DNA of 64,000 nt from Hyphochytrium catenoides (GCA_900088475.1 FLMG01000658.1:1-64000); one strand, 5' to 3'. Positions 47,282 to 60,385 are shown, numbered from the stretch's first letter. The notes: generated by a model from the sequence alone, not told the origin. A program made the numbers and translations.

Positions 47282-48467
47282 TATGCAGGGCTGCTGGCGG
47301 CTACTAATAGTTGGCGCTATGTAACCAACTTTCAGGACGAACAGGAAAACGCTGGCCTTACTCCGGTGAACCAGTGTTCAGGTGGTTAAAACTGTTGCTG
47401 TGCACCACTTCTCCTCTGCGTCCGCCTTGCTCTCCTTTGACCCCAGACGATCTGATGTTGACTTCTGACGGTCCCCTCACCTGAGACAGGCATCCTCGAG
47501 CCTCGAGCACCGCCTGCCTGACATCTGCACGCTTTATAGAGATTTAGAGGGAATGACGCTGCTTCCGATGCGCGGAGGACAGTGAGTTATGGAGATCTTC
47601 TCCTACTTGTACTGCTTCACGTGTGCGTTGTGCCTGTAACGGAGTGTGGGCGATGTACAACCCGGGAGTCGGGTTAGGCCCGGGTAGATGTGGATCTTAG
47701 ACCAGGAGCGTCCCCCAGTAGCTCCTTACAACTGACTCGAGCCTGATGGAAAGGTGTCCATACAGTATTTGTAGAGCTGGTGCGTTGGGAAGCCCGGGTA
47801 GTTCAATTACCCGAGTAAAAGCTTGTGACTAGGATATTTGGAATCGACTCCATGAGTTTGAATCGTAGAATGCCTGCTGGAGAGGGAATAAGAGACACTC
47901 TTCCACAACCTATTCCGTTGCGATGGAAAATCATATTGATTAGAGGGATAACGTGCCTAAAGTATCGCCGTGAGCTGATTCTACTTCCTACTTCCTCTGT
48001 ACTTTCGAATGTAGCAGCGGTCACAGTGTCTCAAGGCTCACGGCAGTCTCATCATCATCTATCAGACGCCGTCGACAGGACCAGCTCGGCCTCATTATCA
48101 TCGGACAACGGAGATGTGAGGCGTTGCACAGCACCACGGCAGCAGACAGGGGTGCCTGGAGATAGCAGGGCTCAAAGGAAGGAGTGGAAGGGAAAAGAAG
48201 TGCACACCACTTTTACTCGCTATAAGAACTTCTCTTCGTGGTCTCAGACGCTCCCTCAGCTTAGAGATATATCAAGCATCAGAAGAAAGGCATCCTGCGG
48301 CGACCGAAAGAGCACATATCTCATCCACTTCTTACCCATCTGTCTACTGCTGACGTCTGACAACCGCCACGGTGGATGAACTGAGGATATACCCCTAAAC
48401 GACTGTATCTTCTGAGTGGGCGCCGCGAGGTCGCGACTTTCTTCTAATGGGGCCTGCTTCCCGTCAG
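47282..48467. other. Shared upstream region of two divergent genes
   Basis: Between the start of the OHCU decarboxylase gene (minus) and the bromodomain gene (plus). A 184-codon plus-strand frame at 47825-48379 is not repetitive and could hold an upstream exon of the bromodomain gene, but I found no clear link. Promoters of both genes should lie here. Confidence 0.5.
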
Positions 48468-50526
48468 AGAAGGTTCAAGGGGCAGCTAACGTTCTAGGCG
48501 TGTCCCGCGATGACCCAGATTTAAAAGCCTGGCGTTTACTTATCAAGGCTGTTGCGAACCCACCAAAGGAGGAAAGAATAATGTCGTATACAGAGTTCGG
48601 TCCCGATGTACCACTTGGGACACTGCCTGGCGCCGCAAAGCCCGGGGTTGCCGTGGACTTCAAGCCCGCTGAAAGCAGAGTGCAGCAGTCAGAGTCTGGG
48701 CGTAAGTTGTCATCGGAGAGTGCTCATTAGAATACGATTCTGACCTTCCCTTGACTTGTTCCATTGTCCCAGCTGGAGAAGCGTTCTATCAATGGCTCAG
48801 TCGCATATTGAAGAAGTGCAAGAAGTAAGTTAACAGCAGATCTGCTTTTTGACCATGGCAGTCTTCAGCTCGCCGCTCACAATAGATGTACCCAGGGCCG
48901 ACATCTATGCCATCTTCTTTGATCCAGTACTTGAAGAGGATGTCCCCCAATATCGAAACATTATCAAGGTGAGGCTCAACCTTTCCCTTCTTAAGCACCG
49001 TGTCGTCAAAGACATGTCCCCTTGACTGACGGCACGCTTTCTGTGTTAAGAATCCCATGGATTTCTCCCTAGTGGCACTCAAGATTGATCACAAAGTTTA
49101 TCAGAACTTGGGGCAGTTTGCGGTAAGCGTGTAGCCATGAGTGTTGACTAGGTTGCGTCAGCCCTAAGAGCCGTTCTCTTTGCAGGATGACTTGTACCTT
49201 ATTGCGGCAAACGCCATGTATTTCAACCAGAAAGAGACAGAGTATCATAAGCAGGCACTGGTTCAAAGGTAACGTCCCGCTTGGCGGATTAGTCTCTTAT
49301 CCACTTAAAGCCTAACGCTAGCTCTTAATGGTCTTGGTGCTCTGTGAGTAGGGAGGTCGCGACAACGTGGTGTGACAAGGCTTACAACTCGATCACTGAA
49401 CAAGGTGACTTAGTGGTCATCTCTCTGTGGAGCTCACATCCTCAGGCCCCTTCTAATGGAACTTGCCCCCGTCTATTTAGAGCGTCAAGGCTATCATCTA
49501 GGAGTAGGATGTGGACCCATAGGAAACCTCATTCAAGACACCCCAACCCTCGTCTGTCGCCGGATATCTGACATTGTGGCGGATAACGACATGGAGGATG
49601 TAGATCTGTCTATCTACACTGTAGACCTCCAGGAACTCCAGTCCAGACCTTCTCAGCCCTCCTCGAGAAAGTCTGGAGCGCGAGTAAGACAATTGCACTT
49701 CTTTGCCGTACTCTTTGTCTAACTTGAAGGCTAGGGTGAGATGAAGCGCAAAAGCCCATCTCCTGGAGATGCTGCTTCCAAGAAGAAGGGAAAGACCACG
49801 ACGTGGCGAAGACCTTCAAAGAGGAACGCGAAGATGGGCCGGCTGGCGGCCGGAGCAACTGCTGGCGGAGAAAACAGTTCCGCCCAAGACGATCAGGTGT
49901 TATACAATCCACCGATTCCCATCACTCATTGCAATGCCTAATGGTAGCTACTACGGCCAATGCAGTTCGTTTTGGAGAGTATTAATCGTCTCATGACCGG
50001 CGGCAAGGTGATAGCAGAGAAAGGCATGTCAGCGGCTTTGTGGTTAGGCCGAGGTAGCGGTCTTTTTAGCAAAGACCCGCCGATAAAACAAATTCGGCAT
50101 GAGTTTGGTGCGATGCAGAAAACAGAGGTAGGAAGATCAGGCCCGAGGACTGAATAAGTCGGTGCTGGCTTCGTTTGACTTTTTGTCCCAGTCACCAAAT
50201 CCTCTGTTATTATTGCTTTGCGCCGCCTTCTACTGGAAGTGTGCATTCCCACGGAAAGTGACTGCTTTTGCACTTCTCACATTCGCGGTTCTTGGTCTTC
50301 TCTTGACGGGGTTGTTATCAAATCTCAGAGGAGCCGCTCGGAGATTCCAGTGCCCAGTCCCGCTGCCTACGCGGACAGCCTCTACAAGTTTCTATTTTCA
50401 GAGAAGATGAGCGCAACAGAGCGGCTGAAGGCAGTCAGTCGGCTCCCTTATCCTTTCGACTTCTTCCTTGAAGGTCAGATTGAAGCCGCTACGTCTGGAG
50501 CACCCAACCTATGGGAGAAGAAGTGA
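48468..50526 (+). CDS. Bromodomain protein
   Basis: A multi-exon gene whose 5' end is unresolved. Exons at 48468-48701, 48773-48824, 48869-48968, 49051-49122, 49186-49268 and from 49352 join in phase across a complete bromodomain: FYQWLSRILKKC, FFDPVLEEDVPQYRNIIKNPMDF, LVALKIDHKVYQNLGQFADD and AANAMYFNQKETEYHKQA. The Asn of MYFN matches the acetyl-lysine-binding Asn. The ZA loop PMDF is intact, so acetyl-lysine recognition is expected. Later exons code a basic Lys/Arg/Ser segment (RKSPSPGDAASKKKGK, a likely nuclear signal), INRLMTGGKVIAEKGMSAALWLGRG and a C-terminal domain ending with NLWEKK at 50526; the joins at about 49400-49460 and 50130-50190 are not settled. It is presumably a chromatin reader. 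The unconserved C-terminal domain is not recognised. Confidence 0.75.
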
Positions 50527-50672
50527 TGCAGAGCTAACCGTCAGTGGATTTTCAACAATGTGACCACTACACATGAATGTCGGAAACTTGGTAGAAGCTC
50601 TGGCATCACGTTATAAATAACAATTTAATGCCCCCGCAGCTAGAGGGCATTTTGAATCATCCGCCTATATAT

Positions 50673-53600
50673 CTATCCAAATCTCTGAGCAAAAAAGGAA
50701 GCTAAAGCTGCTTTGGCAGACTGAGTGCTCGGTGCTCCTGCATCAGAGTCTGACGCACTATCATCCTCGTCATCCTTCTTGAGCGGGGCCGCTGCGGAGG
50801 AAGAAGCAATTGGGGAAGAACTTTCTGTCGCTATAGATGGCGCACTGCCATTTTGTGCCTGATCCTTGGAAGGAATGCCCCAGAGGTCAGCTCCAATATC
50901 GTCGTCGAACTCATCATCTTCATCCAAGCCCTCCATTGTATGAGTGCCAGCATCTTCTTGCTGCTGGGTAGGAGCTGGACCCTCGCTGTCTTCTAGTTTC
51001 ATTGTGAGGATTTTTGTCTCCACCTCCGGAAACTCTTGTCTAGGTTCATGGCTAGCTGGGCTGGGTATGATTTGGTCAGATAGCGAGGGTGACTCAGCTC
51101 CATCGTTGATCTCAGTACTTGGCGTTTGGTCAAGGAGTCGAGATGTCTCCTTATCCTCTTCCTGCAAATTTACACCATTCGTGGGTTGCGACTCTAAAGC
51201 CATACTTCCTCCCCAAAGATTGGAAGCACGTTCCCTGTCTTCCTCTCTGCTGCAGTGTTCACACTGGCTTGCCCCTTCAGGAATGAGCTGCAATCCCCAG
51301 CCCTTACAACGCGTACAAGCTAGGTAGAGGGGTTCCCTTGTTCTCCATTGGTGCCAGGAGAGGAGATCTAACAGTTCGTCCGTCCTGTTGTTCTTCAAAG
51401 CGCTTTTCAATTTATCTCTCTACAGTGGAGAGGCAGGTCATGAGCTGGGTTGTTTTGAGGTGCCCTGAATATAGTGCGATATCGCCCTTACCTGATCACT
51501 GTCCTGAGGAAGGAAAACGGAACATAATCTAAAGACGTCTTCGGATTGGTCTTCTGAGAGTTTACCTTCAGCGCAAAGCTTTCGTGCACGCTCCTCCATC
51601 CACTCAACCTCGTCCCCGCTTTCCTCTCCTCCTGAGTCATATTCTCTTGTTGAAGATAGAGATAAGGAGTCGTCGTCCAGAGCCGAAGAGGAGCTCTGAG
51701 AATCATCGGAAAACCCGCTTGACGAACTCGTGCCCTCTCCACGTCTGTCATCAGCAACCTCGTCGCTCCTAGCCCTGCCCTCATCCTCTGCCAACTCCCT
51801 GTCTTTCTCTCTGACGACAGCTTCAGCTACTGGAGACGGTGCAGGAAGCGCTGCTGGCTCAGGATGCTAGCCAGTACAGCGCGAGACAGTGGAAATTTCG
51901 GGAAGGATGATGTTCAGCTTCTTAGCTTGTTGGCACAATACCCTACCAATATATTATGATATCCCTTACCGGCGGCGGCTCAATGAGCTTTCCAGCAGCA
52001 GAGAGGAAAGGGAGCCCGCCAATATCCCATCGACTTTCCCGAGTGTACTACCAAATTAAGCCATCAAAACCATCCAGCGAGACGTAACGAAGCGAAGTGA
52101 GCTGCAAGTCCAGTCAGAGGGAGAGACATGTGTACCTACATGATTGTAAAAGTAACTGCGCCCGTTTGGACCAATGAATTCTTGCCATTGGATCTAGAAT
52201 TGAGGGGCATCATATATTAGAGACACAGGTCGCTCTAATTGGGCATCAAAGCAGAACTAAGCAGAGCCAGCTTCTGAGGAGAGGAGTAATGTCTATCAGG
52301 GAAAGGTGCAAATAGCCTCACCCCTTCGGGCATTGTCTTTTCAGGCAGAGAGAATACGGCTGATCCCAGTGCAGTAGCAGCTTCATTGCCGGAGCTAGGT
52401 ACAGCAGGTACACTGCTTCGGTCACGGACGTCTTTCCGCTTCCGGCGTTTGAGCTCTTCAGCTTCTTCAAGGATATCAGCTGTGAGGGCTGGATGGAGCC
52501 GTGCGCTAGCGGTTAGTCCACAAGAAGAACGGGCAGAATGGAGATGAGGCAACTAAAAACTGCTTTACCAGTGACTCTGAGTTCGCTCTCGTCCACTCCG
52601 CCATTCTCCTGGAGCCGGTCCACTTCTCTAATGATCTTCGCCCGGTGCAATCTTACATCTACCCCGAGTTCTAGTAGATCGTGCTCTGTCATGGTAGAGA
52701 GCATGAAGCCGTCTACAGGGTAAGACAGGAAGACTGGAAGGTAGGCCCGCAAGACTTCGAATTGAGAAAGGAAGGCTGCTATCTCCGTAACGCTTAGTTG
52801 TTCCAACTTCTTTTTCTCAGTGGAGGATGAAGTTGGAGCTGACGAAGCTAGAGCTGGATAGCGCTTGTGCCTAGCTTTTTCACCTCTTCTATGCGTATAT
52901 TCATAGCACTCCTGACAGAAGACTGCCAGACCGCACTCGAGGCATTTGAATGCTGGGTACTCAGCCTCGCAGACGGAGCATATGTCGCTCCTATGTGGTG
53001 GTTTCATGGGTTCTCCACCAATTGCCTGAGGCGCCTGGTAGGCCACCAAGGCGGTTGAGGATGGCGCTGTGTGACGTAACGTCAGCGCCCTTACGCATGC
53101 TCAAGGACCATGATGAGCTGGTCAAAGCAGTCCTCACCTAAAGGTCCTTTGCTCTTTTGTTCAGCAGTAGCCTTGTCTTGAAGCCTCTGCTGGGCAGCAG
53201 CTGCCGCCAACATCTCTGCGGGCTTAGTCCAACGGCTCTCCCTTGTTCTGCCATTGTAGTAGTAAGGTCTACCATCTGGAGACGTATGCTCCGTCCATTC
53301 TGCACCCTGAGATTCAAGAAGAAAAGAAGTGGTATGAACCGGCCTTGTAGAGACAGCCTGAAGACTGAGGGTAGGTTTGAGATACGGCTAGGTGCACGCA
53401 AATGCAGATCCAAAACGTGACACGCTAATATGGAAACACCTTGTTAAGGAGAGAGATCAATAGAGTAAAGTCTGGAGCAAGTAAACGCTTGAAGACTTGC
53501 GAAGGTAATCGATAGGCTCGTCTTTTTCCTCACTCAACCACCCTCACCGCTGCTATAATCTGCTCATCAGTCCAAGATGGCATGGAAGCGCTGGACGGCT

Positions 53601-56600
53601 GCAGGTGTCCCTGAGGAAGCGCAGTAGATGTTTGCATTGGCTGTGACAGAGTTGCTCCTGCCGTCGTTTGCACCAGGATAGCAGCTGTCGATGATGGAGG
53701 CTGTTGCTGATTTAGCGCTGCTAAGAGAAGTCTCTGCTGCTCTAGCTGTTGTCGCTGTAGCTCTTGCTGCTGTTGAAGGAGTTGGAGTTGAGTCTGAGCT
53801 AGAGCATCGACTCCAGAACTCTCTACTGGTCCTAGAGTGGTTAGGGCACTTTGTGGAGGCTGCACCAGAGATAGGGAAACTGGGACCTCTGGCCATTGAA
53901 GCGGTGAAGATGACGAACCTCCCCCATTGTTCTGTACGAGAGGAGGTGGGGGAGGGACCTTCATACGTTATGGTTATGGAAGGGAGATGACGAGATGACA
54001 AAGAGCGAAAGAAGAAGAGAAAAATATGAGGACTTGCGCCGTGGTGCTCCTGATAAAAGAACGGGTTCAGTCTTACCTCGTCCTACATAGAGAGGAAGGA
54101 ATTGGGTGTGACCCAGGATTAGGCCATTGTCAGCCATTGCAACGGTAAGGAGACTCACCTCATCTCCCACAAATTCTTTTGGAAGCCCGGCCTTCGCTTT
54201 CCGATAACGATTCCCCTTCGCATCTTTCTTCCGTCGCCATCTCTCCTCGCGTTTTCGCTGAGTGAGACGAAGCAGACGAAGGACAGGGGTTGACACAGGT
54301 CAGTAGGCGCCCGCCGATAGCGGTATGCGGCTGCTGCTTGCTCACCGCTTCCTCATCCTGAGTTTCTTGTTCTAGTTGGATGCGCCGCCGTTCCTCCTCG
54401 GCTCGCTCAGCTCGTTTCCTTTCAATAAATTGGCGCCTCCTCTCCCTTTCTCTATGATTTTCGTCCTCCCTGCAATAGCAGCAGCAAGGATTAACCTAGG
54501 GCAACCTCTAACGATTATGCTTGGCATCTTACTCCTCCTTTGCAACGTCTTCTCCTGAAGACAGGAATTTCGATTTGTCCTTCTGCCGCTAGCCAACGGA
54601 AAAATTAGCAGCTTCTCACTAAAGCTCAACCAGTCAATCTTTTGCTTACCAACTTTTTCTTGCGACGTTCGTCCTTCTTCTCCTGGCGGCGGAGTTCGTC
54701 ATACTCTCGCTGCAGCTTCTCATCCTCCAACCTGCGTGGTAGCAATAAGAGTTAGATATTCATACTTCAGCAGTATCCTTCATTTGGTCACAACCCTTTC
54801 TTCTATGGTTGCGTACCTTTCCCTCTCCTTTTCAAGAAGTTCCCTCTGTTCGGCTAGACGCTTTTTCCTTTCAAGCCGTAATCTTCTCTGTTCCAACTTC
54901 AATTTCTTTTTCTCCTCCTCTAGCAGCTCCTCCTCGGTTTTTGCCACTTTCTTCGTTTCCTTTCGTTTCTTTTCAGCGGCTCTCACTTGGGATTTTGTTG
55001 AGGAGCCTCTCTTTTGACCAGAAGATTCTTCTTCATCGCTGGGGTTTCGCTCAGCCCCTCTTTTCTCTCCAAACAAATCGCCATCCAAAACAGAATCCAG
55101 GTCATCATTAGGCGCGATGCCCTGCTACATAAAAGAATGTGAGCAGACCTGGCTGTACGGGAAGACGGAGTCCTTACCCTAACTTGGGATAGGACAGAAT
55201 GCAGCGCTTGACAGAGGCCCGAAAGTGAAGGCGAAAGAGAAGGTGCATCATCTCACCTGGCCCTGGTCGGAATCGGGCAGCTCATTCAGTGCACTACTAC
55301 CCTTCTTCGTCCTCTTCTTTTCTTTGAGCTCCTGCTTCATTCTCTGTCGTTCTTCTCTTTCTTCTTGTTTCTTTTTCCTCCTCTCCTCTCGAACAGCTTC
55401 CTTCTGGGCCATGACCTTTTGACGTTCTTGTTCTAGTTTCGGTCGAGGATCCTCCCACAAGCTCTCACCCGTCTCCTAAAGAAACAAGAGTTTGCTGGAG
55501 TTAAGGCAATCCGCAAGAAAGGATGCATGCTAGGTCGGTCTACCGGGTTCCAGTAGTAAATTCTACCATCTGGAGCGCTATGTTCTTCCCACAATGGGAT
55601 AGGAGGCTACAAGATGTACGTCAGAGAGAGCTCCAAACGCAACATCAGTCAGCCGCTCACCTCCTCGCCTAGATTGTCGTCGGACTCAGTCTCATCTTCG
55701 TCGTCATCATCCTCATCATCTAATTCGCTATTGGAGCTATCACTCTCCTCGGACGGTGCCTTCAATGGCGTGGTAGGGCCCTTTACATCCTGGGAATGAC
55801 GACGTTTTTGCTCGCCTTCCTGCTCGAACCCAAACAGATCCTCAGCCAGATCTGAATCTTCATCTTCTTCCTCCTCGTCATCTTCTTCTTCGCCAGAAAG
55901 CAGTTCGTCTTGGGCTCTTTCAATACTCCCCTTCTTTATAGAGAACCTGTTAGATGCATTGTCTCCGTTGCTGTGTGAACTTCCTCTGGACCCTCTGCTT
56001 GCCCGTGATCCGTTGATCTCGTCTTCGGACTCTTCACTCTCTTCTTCCAATGATAGTTTGTCGTCCTTGATTTCATCATCCGCTGGCCGAGGTGTAGAGT
56101 CAGGAGCCGGCAATAAAGTCCTTTCTTTCTTTGTCTTCTCATCCAGATCGTAGTTCTTCTGTCTGAGCTTCCTTAGTTGTCGAATAGCTTCTTCCTCTTC
56201 TTTCTGACGCCTCTTTAGTTCTGCTTCTCGCTCTTTTAACTCCTTTCTGTCACTTTCAAAACGCAAACGACGTTCCTCCTCCTTCTTTTTATATCTTTCT
56301 TCCCTCTCTTTTCGTTTAGCTTCGAGCTCCTCCTGAAGTACACTCTCGCTATCAAGTCTGCTTTTTTCCTCCTTCAGCCTGCCGGAGCCAAACAGAGGGA
56401 TAGTGTGGTGAGCGTCACTGTCAGATTGAACTCCTGCATGGCAGGGTTAGTCGTTACTGACCTCTCGGCCAGCCGCTCTTGGCGGAGAATTTCCCGCTCC
56501 TCTTGCTTCCTCCTTTCTCTTTCCTGAAGTTGGATCTCTTTCTCCAACTTGCGTCTTTCTCGCTCCAGCGCCCGTATCCTCTCTTCCTTTTCTAGTTGCT

Positions 56601-57766
56601 TCTGTTCCTCGCGCATACGTTGTCTAAACGGATGCAAGCAGATGCATCGTAGGGCAAAGAGTTTGGATTTTAGCTTGGTCATCGAACAGAAGGTATTAAC
56701 TTTACCGTTCTTTGCGTTTTGCTCTTTCGATATCTTTCAGCATCCTTTCCTCGTCTCGCTCTGCTCTCTCCAGCTCCTTCTTTATGAGTTTTTCCTTCCG
56801 CTTCGCATCTTTCACTAACTCTTCCTTTCTCTTTTCAGCTTCCTCCTTTCGACGAGCTTTCTACTCATGATAAAGAGGAGACCATGATAAGAGACCAAAC
56901 CTCATTGACTTATCCGCTGGACTCTCTGCATACAATAGTTGACACCAACTCTTTCTAACTCGCAAAGCTAACCTGGTAGTGCACAAGCAGCTCTCTAGCC
57001 GCCTCGCTGGTGGGATCAATCGCTGCAGTTATCATTCGCTGCCACTTCACTTTCTCTTCCAGGGCTTCCGTGGCTAGATACAGCGTCTCATGTCCTGAAG
57101 CCGTGTCGGCATTGAAGCAGTCCACTCGGATGCCATAGAGGCCCCCTTTATCTCGCATGTGAAGATGACGGTCAATCTTCCACTCGTAGACGCCAGCAAC
57201 CTATGTACATGTCGAAGTGGTGGACATAAGCACTCCTTATTTGGAGGCAGCGGACTTCTAAGGGGAAGAGGGGACGCGATATCGGGTGTTCCTACCTGAT
57301 AATGAGCCATTCTCTTGTACCGGTCAACATCTGCCGCCGTTTTGTACATGTCAAAGTCTGTCCCCTGAAGTATGAAGTATCTCGGCATCCTGCAGTCACG
57401 AGGCATTGGGGCTCAATGTAAGCAGAAGAAGAATGATGAAGGCCAAGCCATTGCAACGTACAATGTGAAGGCTCGCTGGCCCTTGATTCTTAGGAATCCT
57501 TCACATCGTATTGCTTGGAGAAGGTCCCACACCTCGTCTTTCTGTCCTCTCCTGCTGCCTCCAAAGACAGAGCTTTCATCAGAATAGTAGCCACCGTCAT
57601 GATCACCCTTCTTCTCTTGAGCGTGGTTTACATTCCGTCTTGATTTGCCAAAGGATATGCCCAAGAATTTCCTCGGTTTGCCCGCCTTTGGGTTAAGCTC
57701 TTCATCGCTGCTACTGGGCGGGGAGAACAAGACTGTATTCTGGGTAAGCTTCCTCTGGCTGCTCAT
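50673..57766 (-). CDS. Giant scaffold: PH - coiled coil - WW - Q-rich - WW - B-box - SAM - WW - acidic tail
   Basis: About 7 kb of minus-strand exons chain together in phase from ATG 57766 to the stop at 50673. In order: a Ser-rich start; a PH domain (about 57470-57010: [33 protein letters not shown]); very long Glu/Arg/Lys coiled coils (56.9-56.2 kb, 55.4-54.2 kb) broken by an acidic Ser stretch; WW domain 1 split by an intron (55605-55544 and 55475 onward: [16 protein letters not shown] then [10 protein letters not shown]); a Gln-rich stretch (53.95-53.55 kb); WW domain 2 (about 53297-53225: [15 protein letters not shown]...RWTKP); a B-box-like zinc finger ([17 protein letters not shown]...CQECYEYTH, about 52990-52870); a SAM domain (about 52810-52600); WW domain 3 split by an intron ([15 protein letters not shown], then TRESRWD, about 52195-52000); an acidic region with a CTRC...CEHC zinc ribbon (about 51320-51260). 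WW domains bind Pro-rich ligands and PH domains bind membranes or proteins. I know of no protein with this combination. One gene rather than two is supported by phase-consistent junctions between all blocks I checked, but a few coiled-coil exon edges were not resolved. Confidence 0.8.
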
Positions 57767-58256
57767 CGTTACGTTCACCTCATCAGCTCATTGGAGGGTA
57801 ATGTATGGACAACTGATGATTGCATATCAAGGGAAAGTACTTGTTGGCCCCCGAAGATGAGGTCACCAGAAGGAAGTCATCAGCATCGGAGCTTGGTCTA
57901 CGCCCTCTCTGGAAGCCCCGCAATACTATGAGCGCGGGTTGTTGTCTCCACTCTAAATGGCGCAGGTATCCTGCAGCACGTTCTTCTGCTTCTGCTGGTT
58001 ATCCGCCCAGGATGGAGGTTGGCTGACGGGCACGTTAAGGGTTATAAAAGTCGAAGATGTGCTGCGGGTGAGACATGAGAGAGCTTTGTGTTTCGCATCT
58101 CCTCCTCCTCTTCAACTCCTACTTGTGAACTGTCGTTTTGCGCGAATAATAGGAGGGTCACTGCAAGCCTCTGCCACACTTTATTTGTACTGTACAGCGA
58201 GGTGCTTTATAATAATGGAGACCTGGTAGAAATGTAAGCTAATGTAGGGTAGCCAC

Positions 58257-58454
58257 TTAATCAGCGACTATCTCAGGTTCAACAGGTCTTCTTATAGGGA
58301 GTGCGTCTGCCTTCTGGTGCCATCTCTGACAGTCAACATCTGTAGAATAGTTGTCACGAAAACCTCCCTCTTCTGCGTTCACCTCCAGCGCCTTGCAATC
58401 ACCAGCATCTGATTGGATGATGCAGCAGAGAAAGACAATGGCGGCGACGAGCAT
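58257..58454 (-). CDS. Possible small secreted protein (65 aa)
   Basis: An intronless frame begins MLVAAIVFLCCIIQSDAG, a good signal peptide with likely cleavage after DAG, then 47 polar residues with two cysteines (GDCKALE, DVDCQRW). No family is recognised. Its start lies 82 bp from the start of the divergent gene at 58537. Short length keeps the confidence low. Confidence 0.4.
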   Translation of the reverse strand: MLVAAIVFLCCIIQSDAGDCKALEVNAEEGGFRDNYSTDVDCQRWHQKADALPIRRPVEPEIVAD

Positions 58455-58536
58455 TCGTACGGGAGATAAGCTATCGTTACATCTAACGCGTTATGCTCAA
58501 ATATCCCCGGCTTTGGTGGGACGACCTTAAGTCTTT

Positions 58537-59335
58537 ATGTCGATGCTGGACAAGGTGCCCACAAACTTTTCGGATCAGAACGCGCTGTTCGGTGCCACAT
58601 GGCCTCACTTATGGTCGTGGATATGCATAGCATTGAGTACATCCGCGTTCACTATCCTTCTCGGCAACACTATCCGTTGGGTAAGTCATCTTACACAGTT
58701 GCTAGATGCAAGGCATGTGGCGTTAAATTTTCCCTTACATGCTTGTCTCCTCCAACATAATACTCCTTGCGGATGCGACGGCTGGTTTCTGCCGTCGCAC
58801 TGGCCTCTTATTGGACTTCTCTGCTCTAGCGTCAGAGCTTGGCAAATTACGAATCTGACCGAGCTAACAGCACTGACACTGCTCGGGAGGTTACAAAGTC
58901 ATTGAGTGAGTTACCTACCGAAGGAACGGCTTTCTCCCTACTTGTGCTGCTGTTTTATTTCTGGGTGGCACCATGATAATCTCATACGTGCTGCCTGTTT
59001 GTCTGAACCTAGAGGTGGAAGCCGTTCTGCATATTGTAACTGTGACCATAGCGTTTATAACTCGGCAGCTCTTCCTCCTACCGTTTCTTGCCCTCCTAGT
59101 CGCCCACGGAATATCAAGGTAGGATGGGTCCAGTAGCCGTCAAGCTTCAATACCTAATATTGCCACACTGTTCTGACATCCGGTGACACGTTGCAGGGTT
59201 GCACGAAGGAAGCTTTTCGTTATTGCACCGGTGATTGAACTGCAAGACCGCCGAAGAATGCTCTGGAAGGAAGTCAATTTGAAAGCTGCAATTTACTTGG
59301 CATTAACGCTATGTTCCTGGTACTTCTACTTGTAA
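58537..59335 (+). CDS. Multi-pass membrane protein, gene model incomplete
   Basis: The first exon (58537-58680) codes MSMLDKVPTNFSDQ then a hydrophobic helix WSWICIALSTSAFTILLG and ends at a GTAAGT donor. A later exon ending at 59118 reads two hydrophobic helices (LFLGGTMIISYVLPVCL, IVTVTIAFITRQLFLLPFLALLV), and the last exon (59197-59335, in phase) reads RKLFVIAPVIELQDRRR and a final helix AIYLALTLCSWYFYL before TAA. The join between the first and middle exons, in 58681-58920, is not resolved; a small extra exon is likely. At least four membrane helices are expected. I do not recognise the family. Confidence 0.6.
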
Positions 59336-59898
59336 AAACCACGGTTGAATGGAGTCATTTATCCTCTCTAGCACCTCCTCCTCGACGGCAAAGTGATAGT
59401 GCTCTGATCCTGGAAAAAGGAGTACGAAAGCAAGTCGAGGAGCCAGCAAGTGGTTGGAGACGAAGGCCATTATTCCCTTGTTCTTGTCCCACTGTTGAGT
59501 GCTCAGGAGGAGAGTAATAAGTGAGCTCGTCACCGACGATCTAGCAGGCAGTCTAAAAATAACGGTGAGATACATCCGCTCATACACTAGTGCTGCCTGA
59601 TGGACCTTAATACCTGTACTTCTCCCTCTTCACCCTTAATGATCGGACTGTATGCTGTCCTGCACCTAAGCGCTTGGATCTGGTGGACTCGTCCTTTTTG
59701 CCCAATAGGACCAGAGCGCCTTGCGCCCATGGCTCCGGTTGGGTAAGGACATCGTTCGCAGGATATGTTAACATTCATCGAAATTTTGTCGGGTGTCAGA
59801 AGACTCTCCACTAGGCCGCTAACTTTTCGTAGATGAGCTTCTCTATTGCGCATCGTTCCGAAGCGCACTTGGGCGGGACAAGTTAGCCCACAAGCCAT
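59309..59898 (-). CDS. Hypothetical protein (about 180 aa, two exons)
   Basis: The first exon starts at ATG 59898 (MACGLTCPAQVRFG) and reads NISCERCPYPTG...KGRVHQIQALRCR...IIKGEEGEVQVL. A donor AG|GTCCATC and an acceptor TTTTTAG rejoin the frame (two bases plus one), and the second exon reads LITLLLSTQQWDKNKGIMAF...FAVEEEVLERI to a TAG at 59309-59311. The family is not recognised. The stop lies inside the last codons of the convergent plus-strand gene, a 27-bp tail-to-tail overlap. Confidence 0.45.
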
Positions 59899-60385
59899 GA
59901 AAGGCCGAAGCGCGGAAGATTTGAGAATTGAGAGTCCGGTGGTAGCTTGAGGCGATGGTAGTATACTCAGAAACCTTGGAAGAAGACCAGATATCCATAT
60001 GCGGCCATCTTTAGATAACTCTATTATCTTCAGGAGATGAAGTCTAGGGATGCACGATATTATAGGAGGAGGATGAGTAGGGCATTTCGCAGGCTTAGTA
60101 GAGGACTATAGAGCGGTAAAGGTGTCCTCTTTGCTCCTCCCTTATACAAGGTAACAGAAGGCATCAAGGGCTCAATTTATTAGCTGTATCAGGCTTTACC
60201 AAGGCTTCTAGTTGGAGGGAGAGAACGAAGCCTCAGATAAAGCTAGTCTTTTGTTCGTCTCCTTACTTGCCCATTATCGAGCATTACTGGTCCCATACAT
60301 TAGTGGTCCGGTCCCATACACATTGCGGTCTAGTCGTCACTCCGTCCAGTTAGAAGCTCCTGCTGCCCCACTTTCAAAGCCGTGT

